The notes beneath the pieces are model-generated. The model made no database searches and was not told the origin of the DNA. It was given only the letters and a program-made list of their open reading frames with translations. A DNA stretch of 64,000 bases from Pseudomonadota bacterium (lineage in GTDB: Bacteria; Pseudomonadota; Alphaproteobacteria; Rhizobiales; Beijerinckiaceae): NCBI GenBank assembly GCA_021813805.1, contig JAKAJL010000003.1, forward strand, positions 1 to 64,000, given 5' to 3'. Positions within the stretch are counted from its first letter, which is position 1. Each line of letters starts with the position of its first letter. Shown in pieces: positions 27,509 through 35,635 of this stretch. Both the position numbers and the translations under genes were made by a program.

Positions 27509-27590
27509 TCTCGCCTCCCGATTTTTCAAGCGCGCCCGTCGTCCGATCCGCGCGCCGATCCTTTACCTGGGCGAAACGCCCTTTATCGAT

Positions 27591-27631
27591 AGTTTAGGCG
27601 CGATCCTCGACCAAACCTTGACGCCGATCAA
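27591..27631 (-). promoter_or_regulatory. FNR/FixK-type box with -10 element for the CBS-BON gene
   Basis: TTGAC-GCCG-ATCAA (27618-27631; read on the gene's strand TTGAT-CGGC-GTCAA) matches the TTGAT-N4-ATCAA consensus at nine of ten arm positions. A minus-strand TAAACT at 27596-27591 would set a start near 27584. The box centre is then about 40-41 bp upstream, the class II activator position. This suggests oxygen-responsive activation. Confidence 0.6.
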
Positions 27632-27657
27632 GGCCCTGATATTTGTTATGTGATTTT

Positions 27658-27677
27658 ATGACTGGTCAGTCAGTCAT
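27658..27677. promoter_or_regulatory. TetR-type operator before the efflux operon
   Basis: ATGACTG-GTCAGT-CAGTCAT is a perfect 7-bp inverted repeat with a 6-bp spacer, ending 17 bp before the TetR start codon. TGACTG/CAGTCA repeats are common operators of AcrR-like TetR proteins. It should mediate autoregulation of the TetR-HlyD-ABC operon. Confidence 0.7.
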
Positions 27678-27694
27678 ATTTTGCGAGCGAAGCC

Positions 27695-28318
27695 ATGGGA
27701 CGACAGGCGCGAACATCGGCCGAACGTGAGGAAAGGATGCGGGCGATCCGCGCCGCCGCGCTCGATCTATTCGCGCAAAAAGGCTTCTCCGCGACGAGGC
27801 TCGACGATGTCGCCGCCGCGGCCGGCGTCGCCAAGGGCACGATCTATCTCTATTTCCCATCCAAGCAAGACCTGCTCGAAGCCATTGTCGCCAGCACGAT
27901 CGGCGCGACCCTGACCCAGGTCGAACAGGCTATCGCCGCCTCTCCGGCCCCCGCGAGCGAATTGCTGCGGCTGATGGGGCGGGCGATGGCGCTCGGCGTG
28001 CAGGACCCCGAGCGCCGGCAGGTGCTTCATCTCGTGCTGTCGGAGGGCGCGCGCTTTCCCGCGATCGCGCAATTTTACCATCGCGAGATCATTTCCCGCG
28101 GCATGAGCCTGATTCGCGCGATAATCGCCAAAGGCCTGGGCAGCGGCGAGTTCATCTCCGACGAGCCAGCCCGCTTTCCGCAGCTGTTCATCGCCCCGGC
28201 CCTCGTGGCCGCGATCTGGAGCGTGGTTTTCGCGCGCATCGAGCCGCTCGACGCCAACGCGATGATGGAGGCGCATGTCGAGCTTCTGCTGCGCGCCCTG
28301 ACCGGGAGAACGGCATGA
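27695..28318 (+). CDS. TetR-family repressor of an ABC efflux operon
   Basis: The 207-residue protein has an N-terminal TetR DNA-binding domain (about residues 12-58): RAAALDLFAQKGFSATRLDDVAAAAGVAKGTIYLYFPSKQDLLEAIV, with the standard recognition helix. The C-terminal ligand domain resembles the TetR_C group found with YbhG/YbhF-type exporters. Its TGA overlaps the ATG of the HlyD gene by 4 bp. A perfect operator-like repeat lies just upstream. It should repress the five-gene run that it heads and be released by an unknown compound. Confidence 0.93.
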   Translation: MGRQARTSAEREERMRAIRAAALDLFAQKGFSATRLDDVAAAAGVAKGTIYLYFPSKQDLLEAIVASTIGATLTQVEQAIAASPAPASELLRLMGRAMALGVQDPERRQVLHLVLSEGARFPAIAQFYHREIISRGMSLIRAIIAKGLGSGEFISDEPARFPQLFIAPALVAAIWSVVFARIEPLDANAMMEAHVELLLRALTGRTA

Positions 28319-29307
28319 AGAAATTGCGCAAGATCGTCGCCGCGCTGGCCGCCCTGGTCCTGATCGGATGGATCGCGGGCAGGCTGTTCGCCCCGACGAA
28401 GCCACAGGACCTGCTCGAAGGCTATGTCGAGGGCGACCTCGTCCAGATCGGTCCCGTGGAAGGCGAAAGACTGGCGAAGCTCAATGTCGAGCCGGGCGAC
28501 CAGGTCGCCAGGGACGCGGCGCTCTTCACCATGGCGACGCCGATTCTCGACCAACAACGCGCCGAGGCCAAGGCCAAGGTCGCGCAGTCCAGGGCCAACA
28601 TGAAGAATCTTCAGGCGTCGCTGCAAAGGCCGGAACAGATCGCGGTGCTCCGGGCCGCCGTCGATTCCGCCAAGGCGGCTCTGGTGCTGTCGCAGACCGA
28701 ATATGACCGCCAGGTCTATCTCCTGCCGCGCGGCGCGACCACGGTCGCCGCCCGCGATCAGGCCAAATTCGCGCTCGACCGCGACAAGGCCAATCTTGCC
28801 CAGGCCCAACGTCAGGTCGAGGCCGGCTTGATTCCTTCCCGCAGTCATGAAATTTCCGCCGCCGGCGCCGCCATCGCCCAGGCCCAGGCCGAACTCGACC
28901 AGATCGAGGTGCGAATCGCCCGCCAGACCGTCCATGCGCCGGCCGACGGCGTCATTCAGGACGTCTATTTCTGGCCGGGCGAGATCGTTTCCGCCGGTCA
29001 GCCGATCCTTGCTCTGCTGCCCCCGGAGAACCGCAAGATCCGCTTCTACGTTCCCGAGACCCAGCTTTCCCGCTTCGCCCTGGGCGCGAAAGTGTCGGTT
29101 TCCTGCGACAATTGCCGGGCCGGCCTCCAGGCCCGCGTGATCTATATCTCCCAGCAAGCGGAATATACCCCGCCGGTGATCTTCTCGCTGCAGGAGCGCG
29201 GCAAGCTGGTGTTCCGGGTGGACGCGCGGCTCGACGACCTTCACGTCCTGCTGCCGCTCGGCCTGCCGATCGAGGCGCGGCTCCTTGCCGTCGAGGCGGC
29301 GAAATGA
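28315..29307 (+). CDS. HlyD-family membrane fusion protein (YbhG-like)
   Basis: This is a 330-residue periplasmic adaptor. An N-terminal membrane anchor (residues about 5-22, IVAALAALVLIGWIAGRLF) is followed by the first lipoyl half (GDLVQIGPVEGERLAKLNVEPGDQV). A coiled-coil hairpin spans about 80-190 with many Ala/Gln/Lys, then the second lipoyl half (VHAPADGVIQDVYFWPGEIVSAGQPILAL). A beta-barrel part follows. The motif order matches YbhG/HlyD. It links the inner-membrane ABC exporter to an outer-membrane channel that is not encoded nearby. It overlaps both flanking genes by 4 bp. Confidence 0.92.
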   Translation: MKKLRKIVAALAALVLIGWIAGRLFAPTKPQDLLEGYVEGDLVQIGPVEGERLAKLNVEPGDQVARDAALFTMATPILDQQRAEAKAKVAQSRANMKNLQASLQRPEQIAVLRAAVDSAKAALVLSQTEYDRQVYLLPRGATTVAARDQAKFALDRDKANLAQAQRQVEAGLIPSRSHEISAAGAAIAQAQAELDQIEVRIARQTVHAPADGVIQDVYFWPGEIVSAGQPILALLPPENRKIRFYVPETQLSRFALGAKVSVSCDNCRAGLQARVIYISQQAEYTPPVIFSLQERGKLVFRVDARLDDLHVLLPLGLPIEARLLAVEAAK

Positions 29308-30230
29308 ACGGCGCCGACATCGTCATCGACGTCGAGGGCCTCAGCAAGAGTTTCGACGGCAAGCTGGTGGTCGACAATCTGTCGATGCAGGTGCGGCGCG
29401 GCCGCATCCACGGCTTTCTCGGCCCGAACGGCAGCGGCAAGACCACCACCATCCGCATGCTGTGCGGCCTGCTGACCCCCGACAAGGGCCGGGGCCGGTG
29501 CCTCGGCTTCGACATTCTCACCCAGCAGACGGAGATCAAGCGCCGCACCGGCTACATGACCCAGGCCTTCTCGCTTTATGCCGACCTGACCATCCGCGAG
29601 AATCTCGAATTCATCGGTCGCATCTACGGGCTCGACGACCCGTCGGCGCGGGCGCGCGAGGCGATCGACCAGCTCGGCCTGACCGGGCGCGCCGACCAAC
29701 TCGCCGGCGAATTGTCGGGCGGCTGGAAACAGCGCCTGGCGCTCGGCGCCTGCATCATGCCGCGTCCGCAATTGCTGTTGCTCGACGAGCCGACCGCCGG
29801 CGTCGATCCCAAGGCGCGGCGCGATTTCTGGGACGAAATCCACCAACTCGCCCATGAAGGCCTGACCGTTCTGGTCTCGACCCATTACATGGACGAGGCC
29901 GAACGCTGCCACGAGATCGCTTATATCGCCTATGGCCGTCTCCTGGCGCAGGGCACGACGACGGAAATCATCGCCCAATCCAATCTGTCGACCTATGTCG
30001 TCTCCGGCGCCGATCTGGGCGACCTTGCCGAAACGCTGAAGCACACGCCCGGCGTGGACATGGTCGCTCCCTTCGGCGCGAAATTGCATGTCGCCAGCCG
30101 CGACCACGCGGCGCTCGACGGCGTCGCCAGGGAATTCGCGGCGCCCGGAATCGCCTGGGAACGCGATGCGCCCAATCTGGAGGATGTATTCATCGACCTG
30201 ATGAGCCGGGCGCGGAGCAATTATCCATGA
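29304..30230 (+). CDS. ABC exporter ATP-binding protein
   Basis: This 308-residue protein has a single nucleotide-binding domain. Walker A is GPNGSGKTT (about residues 40-48), the Q-loop lies in YMTQAFSLY, the signature is LSGGWKQRLALG, Walker B is [12 protein letters not shown] and the H-loop is STHYMDEAE. The GGWKQR variant and the downstream DUF-type tail (APNLEDVFIDL) are typical of CcmA/YbhF-type drug and polyketide exporters. E. coli YbhF has two such domains in tandem; here there is one, so the transporter must dimerise. ATGA overlaps join it to both neighbours. Confidence 0.93.
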   Translation: MNGADIVIDVEGLSKSFDGKLVVDNLSMQVRRGRIHGFLGPNGSGKTTTIRMLCGLLTPDKGRGRCLGFDILTQQTEIKRRTGYMTQAFSLYADLTIRENLEFIGRIYGLDDPSARAREAIDQLGLTGRADQLAGELSGGWKQRLALGACIMPRPQLLLLDEPTAGVDPKARRDFWDEIHQLAHEGLTVLVSTHYMDEAERCHEIAYIAYGRLLAQGTTTEIIAQSNLSTYVVSGADLGDLAETLKHTPGVDMVAPFGAKLHVASRDHAALDGVAREFAAPGIAWERDAPNLEDVFIDLMSRARSNYP

Positions 30231-31462
30231 GCGCGTCAACCGATCCCACGGGAGCGCGCGGCGAGCCCCGCCCGGCTGGCTTCGCCAGCCACCCTCTCGA
30301 CGAGGGGGAGGGAATTCCGCGTCTGGCGCGTCTTTGGGCGTCGCTCGAGCGCCTTTATGCAGTGTTCGTCAAGGAACTGATCCAGTTGCGCCGCGACCGG
30401 CTGACTTTCGCGACCATGATCATGATCCCGGTGATGCAGCTGATCCTGTTTGGCTTCGCCATCAATTCCGACCCCAAGCACCTGCCGACCGCCGTGCTCG
30501 ACAACGACAATAGCGCTTATTCGCGGCTGTTCATCGCTTCGCTCAAGAAGACCGACTATTTCGACATCCGCTATTCTCTGTCCGGCCCCAGCCAGATCGA
30601 CCCGCTGATCCTGTCCGGCGCGGTGAATTTCGCCATCGAAATCCCGCAGAATTTCGCCCGCGATCTCGCGCGCGGCGAAAATCCGGCCATTCTGGTCGTC
30701 GCCGACGCTGCCGACCCAACCGCCGTCAACGGAGCCTTTATCGCCTTGACCGGCATGGCGGCGCAGGTTTTCACCCGTGAATTGCTGGGGCCGCTGCAGA
30801 ACCTGTCGGCCAAACCCGCGCCCTATGAGGTGCGCCTGCAAAAACGCTATAATCCGGCGGGCGAAACCCGGCTGAATATCGTGCCGGGACTCGTGGGCAC
30901 CATCCTCACCCTCACCATGCTGATCTTCACCGCGCTGTCGGTCACCCGCGAGATCGAGCGGAACACCATGGAATCGCTGCTCGCCATGCCGATCAATCCG
31001 GTCGAGATCATGCTGGGCAAAATTCTGCCCTATGCGATGGTCGGCTTTTTCCAGATGGCCCTGATCGCGGGCGCGGCCCGCTTCATCTTCGACGTGCCGG
31101 TCGTCGGCAACCTCGGGACCTTCGTCGTCCTGACCATGCTTTTCATCGTCGCCAATCTTTCCGTCGGCTATACTTTCTCGACCATCGCCAAGAATCAGCT
31201 CCAGGCCATGCAGATGAGCTTCTTCTTCTTCCTGCCCAGCATCCTGCTGTCGGGCTTCATGTTCCCGTTCCGCGGCATGCCGGTCTGGGCGCAGAATGTC
31301 GGCTCGATCCTGCCGCTCACCCATTACCTGCGCATCGTGCGCGGAGTGATGCTGAAAGGCGCGGGTTTTTCCGATCTCGCCGCCGACACCGGGGCGCTCG
31401 CCGCCTTCGCCCTGGCGGCGATGATCGTCGCCGTGCTGCGGTTCAGACAAACGCTCGATTGA
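30227..31462 (+). CDS. ABC-2-type exporter permease (YbhS/YbhR-like)
   Basis: This 411-residue inner-membrane protein starts with a non-conserved Pro/Gly-rich leader, then VFVKELIQLRRDRLTFATMIMIPVMQLILFGFAIN, the ABC-2 permease signature. A large periplasmic domain (about 85-215) follows. Five more membrane segments come next, with ETRLNIVPGLVGTILTL, REIERNTMESLLAMPI and LPLTHYLRIVRGVMLKG. YbhF systems normally have two permeases (R and S); only one is encoded, so a homodimer is expected. It follows the ATPase gene with a 4-bp overlap. Confidence 0.92.
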   Translation: MSASTDPTGARGEPRPAGFASHPLDEGEGIPRLARLWASLERLYAVFVKELIQLRRDRLTFATMIMIPVMQLILFGFAINSDPKHLPTAVLDNDNSAYSRLFIASLKKTDYFDIRYSLSGPSQIDPLILSGAVNFAIEIPQNFARDLARGENPAILVVADAADPTAVNGAFIALTGMAAQVFTRELLGPLQNLSAKPAPYEVRLQKRYNPAGETRLNIVPGLVGTILTLTMLIFTALSVTREIERNTMESLLAMPINPVEIMLGKILPYAMVGFFQMALIAGAARFIFDVPVVGNLGTFVVLTMLFIVANLSVGYTFSTIAKNQLQAMQMSFFFFLPSILLSGFMFPFRGMPVWAQNVGSILPLTHYLRIVRGVMLKGAGFSDLAADTGALAAFALAAMIVAVLRFRQTLD

Positions 31463-31469
31463 GGTTCTC

Positions 31470-32690
31470 ATGAGCCAAAACCTCCAGGATGTTCTGTGGA
31501 TTCTTTCGATCGCCATGCTGGTCGCGATGGTCGCGCGGCGGCTGCTTCTGCCCTATACGGTTGGCTTGGTCGCCGTCGGCGCGCTGCTTGCCTTTTCCCG
31601 GGTCGATGTGGGCCCCAGTCTCACGTCGGAACTGATCCTCGACCTCATCCTGCCGCCGCTGCTTTTCGAAGGCGCGTTGGCCCTGCGCTGGCCGAACCTG
31701 CGCGCCGAATTGCCGCCGGTCCTGACTTTTTCAATCCTTGGAACTTTCGGCGCCATGGCAGTTGTCGCAAGTGGGCTGGTCTATCTGCTCGACTGGCCGC
31801 TTGCGTCTGCGCTTGTTTTCGGCGCGCTGATCGCCGCGACCGATCCGGTTGCGATCATCGCCATGTTCAAGGACAGCGGGTTCCACGGGCGCTTAAGCCT
31901 GCTGGTCGAGGCCGAAAGCCTGTTCAACGACGGCGCCGCCGCCGTGTTGTTCGCCATGGCGCTCGCTTGGGCGCAGGCCGGCGGCCATGCCCCGGATGCG
32001 AAGGAAACCGCGCTCGGCTTCACGCGCATCGTCCTGGGCGGCGTCGGCGTCGGCGCCTTCGCCGGCGCCGCGGCCATCGTTCTCGCGCGCGGGACATCGG
32101 AACATCTGGTCGAACTGACCCTTTCCGCGATCGCCGCCTTCGGCTCCTTCATCGTCGCCGAAAGGCTTGAGGCGTCGGGCGTGCTGGCGACGGTCGTCGC
32201 CGGATTGATCGTCGGAAATTTCGGCATTTTCAGCCCCGCCGACCGTTCTTTCGTCAGCCGCAGAGGCCGCGAGGCGATGGTGAATTTCTGGGAATTCGCG
32301 GCCTTTGTCGCCAATTCCGTGATCTTCCTGTTGATCGGCGCCAATATCGCCGTCATGCATTACGAAACCTATGGCCCGTTTGTGATCGCCGGCGTCATCG
32401 GCCTCGCATTGGCCGCGCGCGCGCTCGCCGTCTATCCGCTGAGCCTGCCGTTTAACAGGTCCTCCCACCGGATTTCGCTAAACGAACAACATATCCTGTG
32501 GTGGGGCGGTCTGCGCGGCGCGCTAGGCCTGGCGCTGGCCCTGTCGCTCCCCGCCTCGCTGCCGCTGCGCGACGAAATCGTGGTCGTCACTTTCGCCGTG
32601 GTCGCCTTTTCCCTTATGGTCCAGGGCCTGACCATGCCCTGGCTGCTGCGGCGGCTTGGTTTTCTGCCGTCGAACCGCGCTTCGGGGTGA
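31470..32690 (+). CDS. Na+/H+ antiporter of the CPA1 (NhaP) family
   Basis: The 406-residue protein has about 12 membrane segments. Family motifs are present: PPLLFEGALALRW (about residues 62-74), ALIAATDPVAIIAMF (around 120) and LLVEAESLFNDGAAAVLF with the ion-binding Asn-Asp pair (around 146). It lacks the long C-terminal cytoplasmic tail of larger CPA1 members. The start lies 7 bp after the permease stop, so it belongs to the TetR-headed operon. It may offset proton or cation flux during efflux. That link is inferred from gene order alone. Confidence 0.9.
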   Translation: MSQNLQDVLWILSIAMLVAMVARRLLLPYTVGLVAVGALLAFSRVDVGPSLTSELILDLILPPLLFEGALALRWPNLRAELPPVLTFSILGTFGAMAVVASGLVYLLDWPLASALVFGALIAATDPVAIIAMFKDSGFHGRLSLLVEAESLFNDGAAAVLFAMALAWAQAGGHAPDAKETALGFTRIVLGGVGVGAFAGAAAIVLARGTSEHLVELTLSAIAAFGSFIVAERLEASGVLATVVAGLIVGNFGIFSPADRSFVSRRGREAMVNFWEFAAFVANSVIFLLIGANIAVMHYETYGPFVIAGVIGLALAARALAVYPLSLPFNRSSHRISLNEQHILWWGGLRGALGLALALSLPASLPLRDEIVVVTFAVVAFSLMVQGLTMPWLLRRLGFLPSNRASG

Positions 32691-32764
32691 AGGCGGGAAC
32701 ATATTGATTAAGCTTAAGCCACATCGGGACCGCCGGAATTGATTCATGTCGTTTCGTCCTAGCG

Positions 32765-32791
32765 GCCATGATGCTATTCGAATATCATGGC
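32765..32791. repeat. Bulged 12-bp hairpin after the antiporter gene
   Basis: GCCATGA (32765-32771) and TATTC (32775-32779) pair with GAATA (32780-32784) and TCATGGC (32785-32791); TGC is an unpaired bulge. It lies 75 bp after the antiporter stop and 116 bp before the next start. It could be a terminator without a T-tract or a regulator site. Confidence 0.35.
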
Positions 32792-32906
32792 ATTGGGCCC
32801 TTCCGCCAAGCGGCGTGAACGGCGCCAGTGTCGAAGTCGGGCAGAGGCGCGGCAAGCCCATTTGCAGAATCCGGCCGCGGCCCTGCCATAGTGACAGGGG
32901 AGCGTC

Positions 32907-33284
32907 ATGGGTGAGAGGAAACTGCCTGGACTGAAAACCATTGCCGTCGCGGCGGGACTAAGCATTCTCGCAACGGCGGCGGTCGCGCAACAGACGGCGC
33001 CGACGACGAACGCGCCGGCGGCGGCCGCGCCGGCTTATCCCAATTATGGCTACGCCTATCCCTATGGGGGCGGCTACGGCTATCCTTACGGCGGCTATGG
33101 CTACCCGTATGGCGGCTACGGGTATCCCTATGGCGGTTATGGCTACCCGTACGGAGGGTACGGCTACCCCTACTGGGGCGGCTACGATCGCTGGGATGGA
33201 CCCTATGGCCGTCGCGGCTATTGGGGCCGTCGCGGCTGGGACGATTGGGATCGCGGCTGGATGCCCTGGAACTGGTTTGACTGA
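32907..33284 (+). CDS. Secreted Gly/Tyr/Pro-repeat protein
   Basis: The 125-residue product has a signal peptide (residues 1-27, ending AVAQ), a short Ala/Pro/Thr linker, and five tandem copies of GYGYPYG (residues 56-90). A Trp/Arg/Asp-rich tail with GRRGYWGRRG and DDWDRGWMPWNWFD follows. GGGGAG precedes the ATG at 32907. Such low-complexity Gly/Tyr/Pro proteins occur as envelope or structural proteins; sulfur-globule proteins of purple sulfur bacteria have similar composition. No homology can be claimed from composition alone. It stands alone between the antiporter gene and recG. Function is unknown. Confidence 0.75.
   Translation: MGERKLPGLKTIAVAAGLSILATAAVAQQTAPTTNAPAAAAPAYPNYGYAYPYGGGYGYPYGGYGYPYGGYGYPYGGYGYPYGGYGYPYWGGYDRWDGPYGRRGYWGRRGWDDWDRGWMPWNWFD
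33072..33176 (+). repeat. Five 21-bp coding tandem repeats
   Basis: Five in-frame units encode GYGYPYG, GYGYPYG, GYGYPYG, GYGYPYG and GYGYPYW. Third-base differences between units show selection on the protein rather than a fresh duplication. Confidence 0.9.
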
Positions 33285-33452
33285 TCGGCGCGCGGCGAAA
33301 CTTCGCCAGGCTGACGGACGACGCAAACAGGCGGCCGCCGTAATGGTGGCCGCAGCATTTTCACGGGCGCAGTCCAAAACCCGAGTTCAGCGCCACGCCG
33401 ATCGCAATCGCTGGCGCTTGCGGGCTTTTGCCCGCGCGGCTATGGACTCCTC

Positions 33453-35555
33453 ATGCGGCCGTCGCTTCTCGATCCCCTTTTCGCCAGCGCGAGCGCCCTG
33501 CCCGGCGTCGGCCCCAAGACCGGCAAGCTGCTCGACCGGCTGCTCGGCGAGGCGGAGCGCCCCGCGCGCGCCATCGATTTGCTGCTGCATATTCCCTTTT
33601 CCAGCATCGACCGCCGCAACCGGCCCAAAGTCGCTCAAGCCGCCATCGGCGCCGTCTCGACCCTCAAGGTCAGGGTGGTCGAGCACCGCCCCCCGCGCGC
33701 AAAAGGCCGGAATGGTCCTTGGCGCGTGCTCACCGAGGACGAGACCGGCGACCTGACCCTCGTCTTTTTCCGCGCCAATTCGGGCTGGATCGAAAAGGTC
33801 CTGCCGGTCGGCGAAACGCGCTGGGTGTCGGGCCTGGTCGAGCTTTATGACGGCTTTCGCCAGATGGTCCATCCCGACCGCATTCTGGACGAGGCCGGCC
33901 TTGCGGCATTGCCGCCGGTCGAGCCGGTCTATGGCCTCACCGAAGGCCTGTTCCCGCGCGTGATGGCCAAGGCCGCGGCGGCGGCGCTCGCCCGCCTGCC
34001 GCAACTGCCGGAATGGCTCGACGCCAAATTTTTACGCGCGACGGACTGGGAGAGTTTTGGCGCCAGCCTTGGCCGCCTGCACTACCCCCAGATGCCGCGG
34101 GATCTGGCGCCCGAGGAAAAATTTGTCGCCCGGCTGGCCTTTGACGAACTTTTGTCCCACCAGCTCGCCCTGCGGCTGGTGCGCCTGAAAATGCAGGTTT
34201 TACATGGGCGCGCACAGAAATCGGAAGGCGCGCTGGCGGCAAGGATTCGCGCCGCCCTGCCCTTCGACCTGACCGGCGACCAGAAGAGCGCGGTCGCGGA
34301 AATCGTCGCCGATCTGTCCAGCGAAAAGCGGATGCTGCGGCTGCTGCAAGGCGACGTCGGCTCCGGCAAAACTGTCGTCGCTTTGCTTGCCATGGCCCAT
34401 GTGATCGAAGCCGGACGGCAGACGGCGCTGATGGCCCCGACCGAAATCCTCGCCCGACAGCATTTCGCGACGATCGCGCCGCTCGCCGGCGCCGCAGGGT
34501 TGCGCGCCGCCCTGATGACCGGGCGCGACAAGGCCGCCGAGCGCCGCGCGACACTCGAAGCTTTGGCGAACGGCGCGCTGGATATTGTGGTGGGCACCCA
34601 CGCCCTGGTTCAGGATGACGTGGCTTTCGCTCGGCTCGGCCTCGCGGTGATCGACGAGCAGCATCGCTTCGGCGTCCACCAGCGCCTGGCTCTAGGGGAA
34701 AAAGGCGAGGCGGTGGACGTTCTGGCCATGACCGCGACCCCGATCCCGCGCACTTTGGCTTTGGCTTTTTTCGGCGACATGGACCTCTCGACATTGCGGG
34801 AAAAGCCGCCGGGACGCCAGACGATCGACACAAGGGCGGTCAATGTCGAGCGGATCGACGAAGTCGTCGCCGGACTCGGGCGCGCGATAAAAGCCGGCGC
34901 GCGGGTCTATTGGGTCTGCCCCCTGGTCGAGGGCAGCGAGGAGAGCGACCTCGCCGCCGCGCAGGACCGCGCGGAGGACCTACGAAAATTCTTCGGCGAT
35001 CGGGTCGGCCTCGTCCATGGCCAGATGAAGGGCCGCGACAAGGACGCAGCGATGGACGATTTTTCCTGCGGCGCCACGAAAATTCTGGTCGCGACAACGG
35101 TGATCGAGGTCGGCGTCAACGTGCCGGAAGCGACGATCATGGTGATCGAGCACGCCGAGCGCTTCGGTCTCGCGCAATTGCATCAGCTGCGCGGGCGAGT
35201 CGGGCGGGGAACAGGAAAATCTTCCTGCATCCTGATCTATGCCGGCCCCTTGAACGAAACCGCCAAGGCGCGGCTGGAAATTTTGCGCGAGACCGAGGAT
35301 GGTTTTCGCATCGCCGAAGAAGATTTACGCCTGCGCGGCGAGGGGGAAGTGCTGGGCGCCCGGCAATCCGGCGCCCCCGGCTTCAAGATCGCGCGCCTCG
35401 ACCTCCACGCCGACCTTTTGCGCGCCGCGCGCGAGGAGGCGGAGAAGATTCTGGAGGTCGACCCCGAATTTTTGAGCGAACGCGGCCAAAACCTGCGGCT
35501 GCTGCTCTATATTTTCGAACGCGACCAGGCGCTGAAACTGCTGCGGGCGGGGTGA
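33453..35555 (+). CDS. recG: ATP-dependent DNA helicase RecG
   Basis: This 700-residue protein has RecG length and order. The N-terminal wedge/OB domain covers about 60-160 (LLLHIPFSSIDRR, VLTEDETGDLTLVFF). Helicase motifs follow: Walker A GDVGSGKT, MAPTEILARQHF, motif II DEQHRFGVHQR, motif III TATPIPRTLALA, motif V TKILVATTVIEVGVNVPEATIM, and motif VI HQLRGRVGRG. The C-terminal TRG region contains DGFRIAEEDLRLRGEGEVLG. RecG remodels stalled forks and Holliday junctions. The gene is monocistronic and ends before a hairpin shared with the convergent Cache gene. Confidence 0.97.
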   Translation: MRPSLLDPLFASASALPGVGPKTGKLLDRLLGEAERPARAIDLLLHIPFSSIDRRNRPKVAQAAIGAVSTLKVRVVEHRPPRAKGRNGPWRVLTEDETGDLTLVFFRANSGWIEKVLPVGETRWVSGLVELYDGFRQMVHPDRILDEAGLAALPPVEPVYGLTEGLFPRVMAKAAAAALARLPQLPEWLDAKFLRATDWESFGASLGRLHYPQMPRDLAPEEKFVARLAFDELLSHQLALRLVRLKMQVLHGRAQKSEGALAARIRAALPFDLTGDQKSAVAEIVADLSSEKRMLRLLQGDVGSGKTVVALLAMAHVIEAGRQTALMAPTEILARQHFATIAPLAGAAGLRAALMTGRDKAAERRATLEALANGALDIVVGTHALVQDDVAFARLGLAVIDEQHRFGVHQRLALGEKGEAVDVLAMTATPIPRTLALAFFGDMDLSTLREKPPGRQTIDTRAVNVERIDEVVAGLGRAIKAGARVYWVCPLVEGSEESDLAAAQDRAEDLRKFFGDRVGLVHGQMKGRDKDAAMDDFSCGATKILVATTVIEVGVNVPEATIMVIEHAERFGLAQLHQLRGRVGRGTGKSSCILIYAGPLNETAKARLEILRETEDGFRIAEEDLRLRGEGEVLGARQSGAPGFKIARLDLHADLLRAAREEAEKILEVDPEFLSERGQNLRLLLYIFERDQALKLLRAG

Positions 35556-35585
35556 CGCCGGCGATTGCCTGGGTAGCTGCCGCTC

Positions 35586-35614
35586 CTCTCGGCGCCACGA
35601 CTTGGCGCCGAGAG
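35586..35614. terminator. 12-bp stem-loop between recG and the Cache gene
   Basis: CTCTCGGCGCCA (35586-35597) pairs perfectly with TGGCGCCGAGAG (35603-35614) across a CGACT loop. It sits between two convergent genes, 31 bp after recG and 22 bp from the other stop, so it likely ends both transcripts. No long T-tract flanks it. Confidence 0.65.
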
Positions 35615-35635
35615 AATTGATTATCACATCGCAGC

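Noticed and set aside
32700-32720. FNR-like box near TTGATTAAGCTTAAG
   Set aside because: Only the left half-site fits; the right half differs at several positions, and the HindIII-type palindrome explains the symmetry.
33072-33176. Possible CRISPR-like repeat array
   Set aside because: The repeats are contiguous, 21 bp, in frame and differ at third bases. There are no spacers, so they are coding repeats.
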